A program made the position numbers and the translations under genes. Of a DNA stretch of 14,142 bases, positions 1 through 7,505 are shown piece by piece (within the stretch, counting starts at the first letter, position 1; every line of letters begins with the position of its first letter). The stretch covers positions 1 to 14,142 of the forward strand of contig JAQUZV010000028.1 in NCBI GenBank assembly GCA_028691155.1, written 5' to 3'. A model generated the notes under the pieces. That model saw nothing but the letters and a program-made list of their open reading frames with translations. It had not been told where the DNA came from and made no database searches. Origin of the DNA: Victivallales bacterium. GTDB lineage: Bacteria > Verrucomicrobiota > Lentisphaeria > Victivallales > SZUA-371.

Positions 1-1
1 G

Positions 2-1267
2 GCCATTCTCGGCATCGGGGTGGAAAACGAAACCGATGAAGCCCGGCCGTTGAGCGCCTACCTGCAGGATGCGCTCCGGCGCGAACGTCCCGACGACCAT
101 ATTCTCAGCGTGCTCGATGTGGCGTGCAGCCACTGCATCACCAGCCGTTATTTGATTACCAACGCCTGCCGCGGCTGTTTCGCCCGGCCGTGTACCTTCA
201 ATTGTCCGCGCAAGGCCATTGCCGTGGTTGACGGGCAGGCCCGTATCGATTATAGTAAATGTATCGACTGCGGCAAGTGTACCCAGGTCTGCCCGTATCA
301 TGCGATCATTCGCGTGCCGGTGCCGTGCGAAGAGGCCTGTCCGGTCAACGCCATCCGGCGCGACGAACAGACCGACCGGCAATACATCGATTTCGATTCC
401 TGCATTTCCTGCGGCAAGTGTATGGCCGCGTGTCCGTTTGCCGCCATTCTCGAACGATCGCAGATTATCGATGTGCTGAAAGCGATTACCGGCGGCCGTA
501 AGGTGGTGGCGATGGTGGCTCCGGCGATTATCGGTCAGTTTGCCGGCAAGCTCGGTCAGATTGCCGCCGCGCTCCGTCAGGCCGGATTTGCCCATATGGA
601 AGAGGTGGCCTACGGGGCGGAGATGACTACCGCGCACGAGACCGCGGAATTTCTCGAACGGATGAAAAAGGGCGATCACCTGATGACCACGTCCTGTTGT
701 CCCGCTTATGTGGAAGCGGTTCGACGGCATGTGCCCGAGTTGCAGCCGTTTGTTTCCGACACCGCCAGCCCGATGCGTTATACCGCCGAGGCCGTCAAAC
801 GGCAGGACCCGGAGGCGGTGACGGTGTTCATCGGTCCATGCGTGGCCAAGCGCAAAGAGGCGGTGACGGATGTCAATACCGATTATGTGATGACGTTCGA
901 AGAACTGGGGGCGATGTTTGCGGCGATGGACATCGACGTGGCGTCGCAGGATACGTTGCCGCTGGAACGCGACATCAAAGGGTATGCGCGCGGTTTTGCC
1001 ACCAGTTGCGGCGTCAGCGCGGCGATTCTCGAAGAGATGCGGCAGTCGCATCCGGAAATCGAGATGCCGGAAATCAATAAACAGTTTATCAATGGGCTGG
1101 ACCGGAAAGCGGTCAAACAACTGGAGCTGTACGGGCGCGGCAAGTTGCCCGGCAATTTTCTGGAAGTCATGGCCTGTGAAGGCGGTTGCGTCGGTGGTCC
1201 GTGCGCCATCGGCAAAGTCACCCTGGCCGCCGCGGCGGTGCGGAAAGCGGCCGCCGGCGATGTGTAG
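2..1267 (+). CDS. [FeFe] hydrogenase, ferredoxin-domain type, group B-like (5' partial)
   Basis: Catalyses reversible H2 formation or oxidation with ferredoxin-type electron transfer, presumably in the cytoplasm. The frame is open back to base 2, so the true start lies outside the window; the GTG at 20 is internal. Residues below count from that GTG. An N-terminal Cys-rich stretch (C36, C39, C50, C53, C58, C62) is followed by two clear 4Fe-4S motifs, CIDCGKCTQVCP (81-92) and CISCGKCMAACP (128-139). The H-cluster domain has L1 TSCCPAY (224-230), L2 IGPCVAKRKE (271-280) and L3 VMACEGGCVGGPC (383-395), giving four cluster-binding cysteines C226, C274, C386 and C390. 'GPC' in L2 and 'GGPC' in L3, instead of the MPC and GGGQP of standard HydA, fit the group B branch. 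No maturase genes (hydE/F/G) are visible. The hydrogenase call is very secure; the subgroup is inference. Confidence 0.93.
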   Translation, partial: AILGIGVENETDEARPLSAYLQDALRRERPDDHILSVLDVACSHCITSRYLITNACRGCFARPCTFNCPRKAIAVVDGQARIDYSKCIDCGKCTQVCPYHAIIRVPVPCEEACPVNAIRRDEQTDRQYIDFDSCISCGKCMAACPFAAILERSQIIDVLKAITGGRKVVAMVAPAIIGQFAGKLGQIAAALRQAGFAHMEEVAYGAEMTTAHETAEFLERMKKGDHLMTTSCCPAYVEAVRRHVPELQPFVSDTASPMRYTAEAVKRQDPEAVTVFIGPCVAKRKEAVTDVNTDYVMTFEELGAMFAAMDIDVASQDTLPLERDIKGYARGFATSCGVSAAILEEMRQSHPEIEMPEINKQFINGLDRKAVKQLELYGRGKLPGNFLEVMACEGGCVGGPCAIGKVTLAAAAVRKAAAGDV

Positions 1268-1283
1268 GGGGCGACGGATAATT

Positions 1284-1304
1284 TTCCGGTTGCGATGACC
1301 GGAA
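1284..1304 (+). other. Hairpin 3' of the hydrogenase gene
   Basis: TTCCGGT (1284-1290) and ACCGGAA (1298-1304) form a perfect 7-bp stem with a 7-base loop, 17 bases after the hydrogenase stop. No T-run follows on the plus strand, so it is not a classical intrinsic terminator. It could stabilise the 3' end, or the gene may be cotranscribed with the next one, 86 bases away. Confidence 0.35.
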
Positions 1305-1353
1305 GAAAAGAGCTGGAACCTGACCACGTAGATTAAAAGGGAGTGGAGGGCCA

Positions 1354-2484
1354 ATGAAAAATCTTATTCTGGCGATTATAGTTGGCGTGGGGGTGTTTGT
1401 CGGGAGTTGCGGCAGCGGTTGCCATGGCGTCCCCGCCTGGCGCGATTCCGGGATTCCGGCGGCGGTTCGGGTTAAAAAAGTACGCGATTTGGGCACGTTG
1501 CAGTTCGAGCCGGCGATCCGTTCCCGCGACGGCGGTTACAGCGGCGGCTGGCAGGGACAGTCGATCTGGTGGTTCGGCGATACGGTGACGTCACAGCCGG
1601 GACCGGATGGATTCTGCTGGCGCAGCAATACCGCGTCCCGCTTGTGTGATCCGACCCATGCCGTGGCCGGGAAATGGCGTTTCCGCGAATACAAGGATCA
1701 AACCGGGTTGCCGGAGGAAATGCTGCCTTTCACCCCGGCGGAAGCTGCTTACAACCGCGAGCACTTCAATGCCAAGGTGCCGGAGAAGCAGCGTTATCGC
1801 TGGGCGTTGTGGCCGGGACCGTTGGTGGCGTCGCCCGATGATGATTATGCGCTGATCTTCTTTTCGCGCATCAAAGGCGGTCCGAACGGGGCCTGGGATT
1901 TCTACGGCGACGGCAATTCGGTGCTGGTGTGGCGGGATATGGAGAAAAAGCCGGAACGCGGTCCGATGCTGTTTCCGGCCGGAGATTTTCCGTTGGGCAA
2001 CGGCGCTCTTCGCGATGGTAAGTTTTTGTATGCCTACGGCTGTGAATCGCAGTATTTTGTCTGGCCGGTAAAGGTGGGACGAGTGCCATTCGACCGTGCC
2101 ACCGAGCGTTCGGCCTGGGAGTTCTATGCCGGTAACGGACGGTGGAGCAAGGTGGCCGGCGAGGCGGTCCCGGTCATGGAGGCGGCGCCGATGCTGAGCG
2201 TCTACCGCCAGCCGCATCTGGGGTGTTATGTGGCGATTTACAGTGTGCCGTTGGCCAATAAGATCGCCATCCGGACCGCACCGCGGCCGGAAGGCCCCTG
2301 GTCGTCGCCGCTGATGGTGGCGGACTGTCTGGCGCCGCAGACGCCCGACAATGCCGGCAGTTATGCCGGGCTGGCGCATCCGGAATTGTCGCGCGAAGGG
2401 GGGCGGATCGAATATGTTACCTATTATCGGGATACCGGTTGGCTCCAGGGTGAAATCCGGCTGTTGGAAATCGAATTTGAATAA
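1354..2484 (+). CDS. Predicted lipoprotein, DUF4185-like beta-propeller
   Basis: A 376-residue exported protein of unknown substrate. The N-terminus has a short basic start and a hydrophobic stretch (residues 4-17) ending in a lipobox-like VGSC with C19; a second cysteine is C23. The mature part has GGWQGQSIWWFGDT (64-77), AAPMLSVYRQPHLGCYVAIY (277-296), a GPWSSP motif (314-319) and AGLAHPEL (338-345). This order resembles DUF4185 and related five-bladed propeller, glycosidase-like proteins, where a WxFGDT strand comes early and 'GPWS' late. Family assignment rests on motif resemblance only; a carbohydrate-related role is inference. ATG 1354 is preceded by a good purine-rich site (GGGAGTGGAGGG). 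It sits 86 bases after the hydrogenase with no obvious functional link, and is followed by a terminator-like hairpin. Confidence 0.72.
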   Translation: MKNLILAIIVGVGVFVGSCGSGCHGVPAWRDSGIPAAVRVKKVRDLGTLQFEPAIRSRDGGYSGGWQGQSIWWFGDTVTSQPGPDGFCWRSNTASRLCDPTHAVAGKWRFREYKDQTGLPEEMLPFTPAEAAYNREHFNAKVPEKQRYRWALWPGPLVASPDDDYALIFFSRIKGGPNGAWDFYGDGNSVLVWRDMEKKPERGPMLFPAGDFPLGNGALRDGKFLYAYGCESQYFVWPVKVGRVPFDRATERSAWEFYAGNGRWSKVAGEAVPVMEAAPMLSVYRQPHLGCYVAIYSVPLANKIAIRTAPRPEGPWSSPLMVADCLAPQTPDNAGSYAGLAHPELSREGGRIEYVTYYRDTGWLQGEIRLLEIEFE

Positions 2485-2757
2485 TCGCCGCCGACCGGAA
2501 TAAACGGTGCGACGGACGGAGTGCGACCGCTCATGCCACGGCCGCAATCCGGCCGTGGGAACGGGTTTTTCCGGTCGGCTCGACGGCGTGCTTCGCCGGT
2601 GGTCGGCGAAGCGTCGAAATCCGGCGATATATGGCGCCGGCAAGGTCGATTCCGGCCATTTCCCCCCACGGTTTACTCTTCGATTCCGGCGAAAGATAAT
2701 GACGGAAGCTACTCCGGCGGGCGGGAAAAGTTTTTTTTCAATAATTGAACTATGGTC
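2485..2757. other. Gene-free interval with clustered hairpins
   Basis: No believable coding region: small open frames here lack ribosome-binding sites and family signals. Three perfect hairpins follow one another: 2536-2558 (9 bp); 2590-2612 (9 bp, GCTTCGCCG/CGGCGAAGC, 5-base loop, with an outer TCGAC/GTCGA pairing 2580-2584/2613-2617); and 2621-2640 (6 bp, CCGGCG/CGCCGG). An 11-base direct repeat TCGATTCCGGC occurs at 2646-2656 and 2680-2690. From about 2730 the sequence turns sharply AT-rich, leading into the nusA promoter region. No tRNA or known riboswitch was recognised. Confidence 0.5.
2536..2570 (+). terminator. Probable terminator of the DUF4185-like gene
   Basis: CCACGGCCG (2536-2544) pairs perfectly with CGGCCGTGG (2550-2558) around a 5-base loop, 52 bases after the stop. 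A T5 run (2566-2570) follows, but seven bases past the stem rather than directly on it, so termination efficiency is uncertain. It is also the first of three consecutive hairpins. Confidence 0.5.
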
Positions 2758-2785
2758 TTGTATGTTAATCGAAACCGTATATAGT
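2758..2785 (+). promoter_or_regulatory. Candidate sigma70-type promoter of the nusA operon
   Basis: TTGTAT (2758-2763) and TATAGT (2780-2785) are spaced by 16 bases inside an AT-rich stretch. The -10 matches the consensus in five of six positions; the -35 is weak. Transcription from about 2792 would give a leader of roughly 107 bases containing the terminator hairpin at 2820-2851. Confidence 0.45.
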
Positions 2786-2819
2786 ATGAACTGAAAACAT
2801 TGTTAATACTTTTTGTTTT

Positions 2820-2851
2820 AAAGTGGGTATGGATCATCGCCCGCTTTTTTT
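2820..2851 (+). terminator. Intrinsic terminator / attenuator in the nusA leader
   Basis: AAAGTGGGTATG (2820-2831) can pair with CAT (2835-2837) plus GCCCGC and the first Ts (2839-2847), with one bulged C and two G-U pairs. Seven Ts (2845-2851) follow. The structure lies between the candidate promoter and nusA and 47 bases before its ATG, so it would have to be read through for the operon to be expressed. Alternatively it ends a short upstream transcript and nusA has a closer promoter that I could not identify with confidence. The stem's left arm (TTAAAG, 2818-2823) can also pair with CTTTAA (2863-2868), a possible alternative fold. Confidence 0.6.
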
Positions 2852-2898
2852 GTTGTTAAACGCTTTAATAATATAAACCCAAAGGAGCGGCTTTAGAT

Positions 2899-4134
2899 AT
2901 GGCAAATGAACTTCTGACTATCCTGGAATATATTGAACAGGAACGTGGTATCAGCCGGAATGTCTTGGCCCAGGCGGTCGAAAAGGCGCTGTTGTCCGCT
3001 TCCCGTAAAAGTATCCATCCGGCGAAAAACCTGACGGTCAAAGTCGATCAGAATAGCGGTGAAATCAAGGCGTGGGCACAGTTGGAAGTGGTGGATTCCA
3101 TGCCTTCGTCCGATCAGATCCTGCTGGAACGGGTGCGGGAAAAAATGCCCGACGCCGCAATCGGCGATATTGTCGAATGGGAAGTGACGCCGAAGAACTT
3201 CGGACGTATTGCCGCCCAGACGGCCAAACAGGCGATCATGCAGCAGTTGCGCAAGGCGGAAAAGGATATCGTCCGGGAAGAATATGAAGACAAGGTCGGA
3301 CATATCGTCAACGGAGTGGTGCGGCGGATTGAAAACGGCAATATTATTGTCGATCTGGGTAAATCGGAAGGCATTATCAGCATCCGCAGCAAGATCCCCG
3401 GTGAACATTACATGCCGGGGGACCGGATCAATGCCTTGTTGTTGAAGGTGGATACGGTCAGTTCCGGCCCCAGTTTGATTATGTCGCGGACCAGTCCGGA
3501 TTTCCTGCGGCGTCTGTTCGAACGGGAAGTGGCGGAAATCCACGACGGCGTGGTGGAAATCATGGCGGTGGCCCGGGAAGCCGGAGCCCGCAGCAAAATT
3601 GCGGTCAAGAGCAATGATCCGCGGGTCGATCCGATCGGCGCCTGCGTCGGGATGCGCGGCATGAGAGTGAAGAATATTACGACTGAACTCAGCGGGGAAC
3701 GCGTGGATATCATCCGTTACGATGATGATATCAAGACGTTTGCCATCAATGCGCTGCAGCCGGCCAAGCCGGCGGCGATCAAGGTCGATGAGGATAATAA
3801 ACGCCTGGAAGTGTTTGTGACGCGGGAACAGTCGCGTCTGGCTTTCGGCAAGAAGGCGCAGAACGTGCGTTTGTCTTCCAAGCTGTTGGGTTGGAATTTC
3901 AATATTCATACGTTGGAAGACGAAGCTAAAGAAGAAACTTTTGAAGAAAAAATAGCCAAAACCGTCGAATCCCTGTCGGAAGCGCTTGGAGTAAGGAAGG
4001 AAGTTGCGGAAATTCTGGTGAACAGCGGATTCCTTAGTGTTGACGGTTTGCGCGAAGTCGGCGAAGAAGAAATCGCCGCGATTGACGGTCTTGATCAGGA
4101 CGATGTCAGGCAGATCATGAACGCGCTGGCGTAA
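2899..4134 (+). CDS. nusA: Transcription termination/antitermination factor NusA
   Basis: Binds RNA polymerase and nascent RNA; modulates pausing, intrinsic termination and antitermination. The 411-residue protein has the usual order: N-terminal RNAP-binding domain (about 1-125), S1 domain (about 132-198), KH1 with DPIGACVGMRGMRVKNI (244-260), and KH2 with AFGKKAQNVRLSSKLLGW (315-332). A short C-terminal helix-hairpin-helix region (about 355-411, EALGVRKEVAEILVNSGF and EEEIAAIDGLDQDDVRQI) follows. It is a little longer than the minimal NusA of Gram-positives and shorter than E. coli's, consistent with one C-terminal repeat. The start ATG is preceded by AAAGGAG (2881-2887), 11 bases away. It opens the operon; rimP, which often precedes nusA, is not found in the 400 bases upstream. 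The terminator in its leader suggests autoregulation. Confidence 0.97.
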   Translation: MANELLTILEYIEQERGISRNVLAQAVEKALLSASRKSIHPAKNLTVKVDQNSGEIKAWAQLEVVDSMPSSDQILLERVREKMPDAAIGDIVEWEVTPKNFGRIAAQTAKQAIMQQLRKAEKDIVREEYEDKVGHIVNGVVRRIENGNIIVDLGKSEGIISIRSKIPGEHYMPGDRINALLLKVDTVSSGPSLIMSRTSPDFLRRLFEREVAEIHDGVVEIMAVAREAGARSKIAVKSNDPRVDPIGACVGMRGMRVKNITTELSGERVDIIRYDDDIKTFAINALQPAKPAAIKVDEDNKRLEVFVTREQSRLAFGKKAQNVRLSSKLLGWNFNIHTLEDEAKEETFEEKIAKTVESLSEALGVRKEVAEILVNSGFLSVDGLREVGEEEIAAIDGLDQDDVRQIMNALA

Positions 4135-4154
4135 ACATTACGAAGGGGCATGCA

Positions 4155-6152
4155 GTGAAAAAAGTTAAAATTAAAGAGCTGGCGCAAAAATACGGCGTGT
4201 CTCCCAAGGAGATCATCCGCGAGCTGGCCTCGGAAGGAATCGAAACCGATGGCCTGAATTGCACCGTTTCGTCGGAATTGGCGGAGTTGCTGCGCGAACA
4301 TTTTGAAGAAGTGTTCAGCGGCAACAACGAATCGAAAGAAGATGCGGCGTCGGAAAACAATGCGGGATCCGGCGGCGGCGAAGTGCATCTCAAATCGCCG
4401 ATTATCGTTAAAAATATGGCGGATGCCGTGGGTAAAAAACCCAATGTTGTCATCAGCGATCTGATGGGAATGGGCATTATCGCCGCCATCAACCAGACCG
4501 TGCCTCCGGAGGCCGCCACCAAACTGTGCCGGAAATACGGCTTCGAACTGGTGCTGGACAAGCGGGACAAGGCGCCTCATGCGGAAACGGTCGAGAAAGA
4601 AGAACTCGCGAATGATTTTGTCGATCGACCGGAGGATATCAAGCCCCGTCCGCCGGTAGTGACTTTTCTCGGTCATGTCGACCACGGCAAGACGTCGCTG
4701 CAGGACCAGATCCGTCACAGTCATGTCGCTTCCGGCGAAGCCGGCGGGATCACCCAGCATATCGGGGCCTCCACGGTTAATTACAAGGGACGCAAGATCA
4801 CCTTTATCGACACTCCGGGTCATGAAGCCTTTACCCAAATGCGGGCCCGCGGCGCCAATACCACCGACATTGCCATTCTGGTGGTGGCCGCCGATGACGG
4901 TTTCATGCCGCAGACGGTGGAAGCGCTGAACCATGCCCGTGCGGCCAAAGTGCCGATTATCGTGGCCATCAACAAAATGGACCTGCCCGATGCCAACGCC
5001 GACAAGGTGTTGCTCCATATGCAGCAGAACGGGTTGATGAGTGAAGACTGGGGCGGCGATATTGCCGCGATCCGGGTTTCCGCGCTGACCGGGATGGGGC
5101 TGGAGTCGTTGCTGGAACGAATTTTGCTGGAAGCGGAAATGCTGGAATTGACCGCCAATGCCAAACGTCCGGCGGAAGGTATTGTGCTGGAAGCCCAGTT
5201 GGAACAGGGATTGGGGCCGACGGCCCATATTCTGGTTAAGAACGGGACGCTGAAGATGGGTGATCCGCTGCTGTGCGGCGAATTTTACGGCAAGGTCAAG
5301 TCGATGATCGACGAGAACGGCAAACGCGTGAAGAGCGCCGGACCCAGTACTCCGGTCAAACTGGTGGGCTTGTCCGGGGTGCCGGAAGCCGGTGACGTGC
5401 TCAAGGTGTGCAAAGACGAACGCGACGCCCGGCATATTTCCGAGGACCGCATGGCCGACAAGCGGGAACTGTCCCTGAGCAAAAATACCGGCGTCAGCAT
5501 GGAAGATATTTTCAGTCAGATGGATGCGGCGCAGCAGAATACCCTCAATATTATTGTGAAGTCCGACGTGAAGGGGTCGGGGGAAGCCATTGTCGATTCC
5601 CTGTCCCGGCTGCCGTCGGAAAAGATCAAGGTCGATGTGGTCATGAACGGCGTTGGCGCGATTACCGAAAACGATGTCATGTTGGCGGCGGCTTCCCAGG
5701 CGATCATCGTCGGTTTCCACGTCCGGGTCAATCCCGGTGTCAATGCGCTGGCCAAACGTGAAAAAGTGGAGATTCGTCTCTATTCGATCATTTACGAGCT
5801 GCTGGAAGATATTGTCGATGCGCTGGAAGGGCGTCTGGCGCCGGATAAACGTGAAAAGGAAATCGGGCAGGCCCGGATTCTGAAGATCTTCAGTTTGTCC
5901 AAAGGGCCCAAAGTCTGCGGTTGCATGGTGGATAAAGGGATGGTCAAAGTCGGCGCCAAGGCGCGTGTTTATCGTAACAAAGAACTCATCTTCAACGGCG
6001 AGGTACGTTCGTTGCGTCGTTTCCATGACGATGTCAAGGAAGTCAAGGCCGGGCTCGAATGCGGAATCCGGTTGGACAACTTTGCCGATTTCGATGAAAA
6101 TGATATGATTCAGGTTTACGAGGTGGAATTGTCCAAGGCCTCGTTGGCCTGA
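4155..6152 (+). CDS. infB: Translation initiation factor IF-2
   Basis: GTPase that brings fMet-tRNA to the 30S subunit and promotes subunit joining. At 665 residues it is compact for IF-2 because the linker between N-terminal modules is short. Two IF2_N-like modules are visible: 1-50 (KVKIKELAQKYGVSPKEIIR) and about 81-133. The GTPase domain has G1 GHVDHGKT (173-180), T200 in GGITQHIGA, G3 DTPGHE (219-224), G4 NKMD (273-276) and G5 SALTG (309-313). Domains II, III and C2 follow to the end. The start is GTG at 4155, with GAAGGGG (4142-4148) at suitable distance; the ATG at 4150 hits a stop after two codons. It lies 20 bases after nusA and 14 bases before rbfA's preferred start, clearly one operon. 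Confidence 0.97.
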   Translation: MKKVKIKELAQKYGVSPKEIIRELASEGIETDGLNCTVSSELAELLREHFEEVFSGNNESKEDAASENNAGSGGGEVHLKSPIIVKNMADAVGKKPNVVISDLMGMGIIAAINQTVPPEAATKLCRKYGFELVLDKRDKAPHAETVEKEELANDFVDRPEDIKPRPPVVTFLGHVDHGKTSLQDQIRHSHVASGEAGGITQHIGASTVNYKGRKITFIDTPGHEAFTQMRARGANTTDIAILVVAADDGFMPQTVEALNHARAAKVPIIVAINKMDLPDANADKVLLHMQQNGLMSEDWGGDIAAIRVSALTGMGLESLLERILLEAEMLELTANAKRPAEGIVLEAQLEQGLGPTAHILVKNGTLKMGDPLLCGEFYGKVKSMIDENGKRVKSAGPSTPVKLVGLSGVPEAGDVLKVCKDERDARHISEDRMADKRELSLSKNTGVSMEDIFSQMDAAQQNTLNIIVKSDVKGSGEAIVDSLSRLPSEKIKVDVVMNGVGAITENDVMLAAASQAIIVGFHVRVNPGVNALAKREKVEIRLYSIIYELLEDIVDALEGRLAPDKREKEIGQARILKIFSLSKGPKVCGCMVDKGMVKVGAKARVYRNKELIFNGEVRSLRRFHDDVKEVKAGLECGIRLDNFADFDENDMIQVYEVELSKASLA

Positions 6153-6166
6153 CCGGAGGTATGATT

Positions 6167-6535
6167 ATGAGCGGAGCTCCTGACCGGTTGACCCGGGTCA
6201 ATGAATTGTTGAAACGGGAAATTGCCGATTATCTGGAACGCAATCCTTATATCAAGGACGGCGGCGGTTTGATTTCCGTGACCGGCGTCAATATCGGCAG
6301 CAATCTGCGGACGGCGACCGTCAAGGTCAGCGTGCTGGGTTCGGCGGAGGATCAGCGCTCGGCGTTGTCCCGGCTGGCGGCCTGCCGGAGCGATATTCAG
6401 AAACGGGTGGCGCGCGACGTGACGTTGAAATATACTCCCGTCCTGAAATTCGTGCTGGACGCCACCATCGAACGCGGGGATAACGTCCTGGATATCATCA
6501 GGGAAATGGAGCACGATGCAGAACATAACCATTGA
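6167..6535 (+). CDS. rbfA: 30S ribosome-binding factor A
   Basis: Small KH-fold protein needed for 30S maturation and 16S 5'-end processing, and for growth in the cold. The 122-residue product shows the family pattern: an N-terminal helix starting RLTRVNELLKREIADYL, the central strand VNIGSNLRTATVKVSVLG, and a C-terminal TLKYTPVLKFVLD strand typical of RbfA. Two ATGs are possible. 6161 lies only one base after the GGAGG at 6155-6159; 6167 lies seven bases after it and is preferred, dropping two residues (MI). Its last 20 bases overlap the start of nrnA, which argues for coupled translation. Confidence 0.95.
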   Translation: MSGAPDRLTRVNELLKREIADYLERNPYIKDGGGLISVTGVNIGSNLRTATVKVSVLGSAEDQRSALSRLAACRSDIQKRVARDVTLKYTPVLKFVLDATIERGDNVLDIIREMEHDAEHNH

Positions 6536-7505
6536 GGTGGCAAATTTTCTGGTGCAGAATGATAATTTTCTGATCGTAACTCACGAGCGTCCGGACGGCG
6601 ATGCGTTGGGGTCGTCTTTTGCCCTGTTGAACATTCTCAAGGAAAACGGAAAGAACGCCGCGTTGCTGTTGCCGGAAGAGTTGCCGGAGAACTACCTTGA
6701 TTTCGTGCCGTGCGACTACCGGACCTATCTCGACCAGTACGAGAGAACCACTTTCAGCTGGTGTCTTGCGCTGGACAATACCGATCTTGAACGGGCGGCC
6801 GTGGGGATGCGGTCGCACCTGGCGGATTTGAAATTGCCGATCGTCAATATCGATCATCATCCCGACAACCGCTGTTTCGGCAAAATCAACCTGATTATTC
6901 CGGAAGCGGCGGCTACCGCCGAGATTGTTTTCCGGATTGTCCGGGAAATACCGTCATGGAAAATTTCTCCGAAGTCGGCCACGTTGCTGCTGCTGGGGAT
7001 TATCATGGACACCGGCGGCTTCCGGTTTGACAACACCAGCGCCGAGGTCCTGAATATTGCCGCGGAGCTGCTCCGGCTGAAAGCCGATCACCATGGCATT
7101 GTCCGGAATATGTTTTTCTCCAAGCATCTGCCTTATGTGCAGTTCGAGGCGGAATTGATTACCCGTCATCTCAAGGTGAATCAGTCCGGACGGTTCGGCT
7201 GGATTTGCATCCCCGAGGCCCTGATCGAGCGTTACGGTATCGATATGAAGAACTCCGAGGGACTGATCGAGGGACTCCGTTCCATCAGCGGCATGGATAT
7301 TGTTGCTCTGCTGCAACGGCGCGAAGACGGCTTCAAAATTTCATTGCGCTCCAAGGATGCCCGCTACTCGGTGGGTAAGATTGCCCGTCAACTGAACGGG
7401 GGGGGCCACGAACTGGCCGCCGGATGCATGATTAAGACCGATAAGGAAGAGGTGGCGGAAAATATTCTGCTCGCCCATGTCGAAAGGATTTTGAATGAGA
7501 TATAA
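6516..7505 (+). CDS. nrnA: DHH/DHHA1 phosphoesterase, NrnA-like oligoribonuclease / pAp phosphatase
   Basis: Likely degrades 2-5 nt RNA (nanoRNA) and/or dephosphorylates 3'-phosphoadenosine 5'-phosphate with Mn2+ in the cytoplasm. The 329-residue protein has the DHH-family metal motifs HERPDGDALGSS (23-34), D87 in LALDNTD, IDHHP (112-116) and MDTGGFRF (164-171). The DHHA1 substrate-binding motif GGGHELAAG lies at 295-303. Length and motif spacing match NrnA rather than RecJ. Position between rbfA and truB is a common arrangement of this family in Gram-positives and several other phyla. ATG 6516 has GGAG at 6508-6511. It overlaps rbfA by 20 bases and truB by 11. Family call is secure; nanoRNase versus pAp phosphatase preference is inference. 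Confidence 0.92.
   Translation: MQNITIEVANFLVQNDNFLIVTHERPDGDALGSSFALLNILKENGKNAALLLPEELPENYLDFVPCDYRTYLDQYERTTFSWCLALDNTDLERAAVGMRSHLADLKLPIVNIDHHPDNRCFGKINLIIPEAAATAEIVFRIVREIPSWKISPKSATLLLLGIIMDTGGFRFDNTSAEVLNIAAELLRLKADHHGIVRNMFFSKHLPYVQFEAELITRHLKVNQSGRFGWICIPEALIERYGIDMKNSEGLIEGLRSISGMDIVALLQRREDGFKISLRSKDARYSVGKIARQLNGGGHELAAGCMIKTDKEEVAENILLAHVERILNEI

Noticed and set aside
1591..2643. 350-codon minus-strand open frame opposite the DUF4185-like gene
   Set aside because: Arg/Pro/His-rich antisense translation, extends through the intergenic hairpins, and the plus strand encodes a recognisable lipoprotein.
2641..2700. tRNA T-arm-like GGTCGATTCC
   Set aside because: No matching acceptor, D or anticodon arms around it; it is part of a short direct repeat containing the TTCCGGC string that is frequent in this GC-rich sequence.
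2850..2877. Second promoter closer to nusA (TTGTTG ... TATAAA, 16 bases)
   Set aside because: Transcription would begin near 2884, inside the ribosome-binding site AAAGGAG (2881-2887), leaving nusA without a usable one.
4095..6026. 643-codon open frame on the minus strand opposite infB
   Set aside because: It lies wholly antisense to a secure IF-2 gene, its low-complexity His/Phe/Gln/Arg-rich translation resembles no protein, and third-position GC bias of the true gene explains the lack of stops.
6161..6166. ATG at 6161 as rbfA start
   Set aside because: Only one base separates it from GGAGG; the ATG at 6167 has normal spacing.
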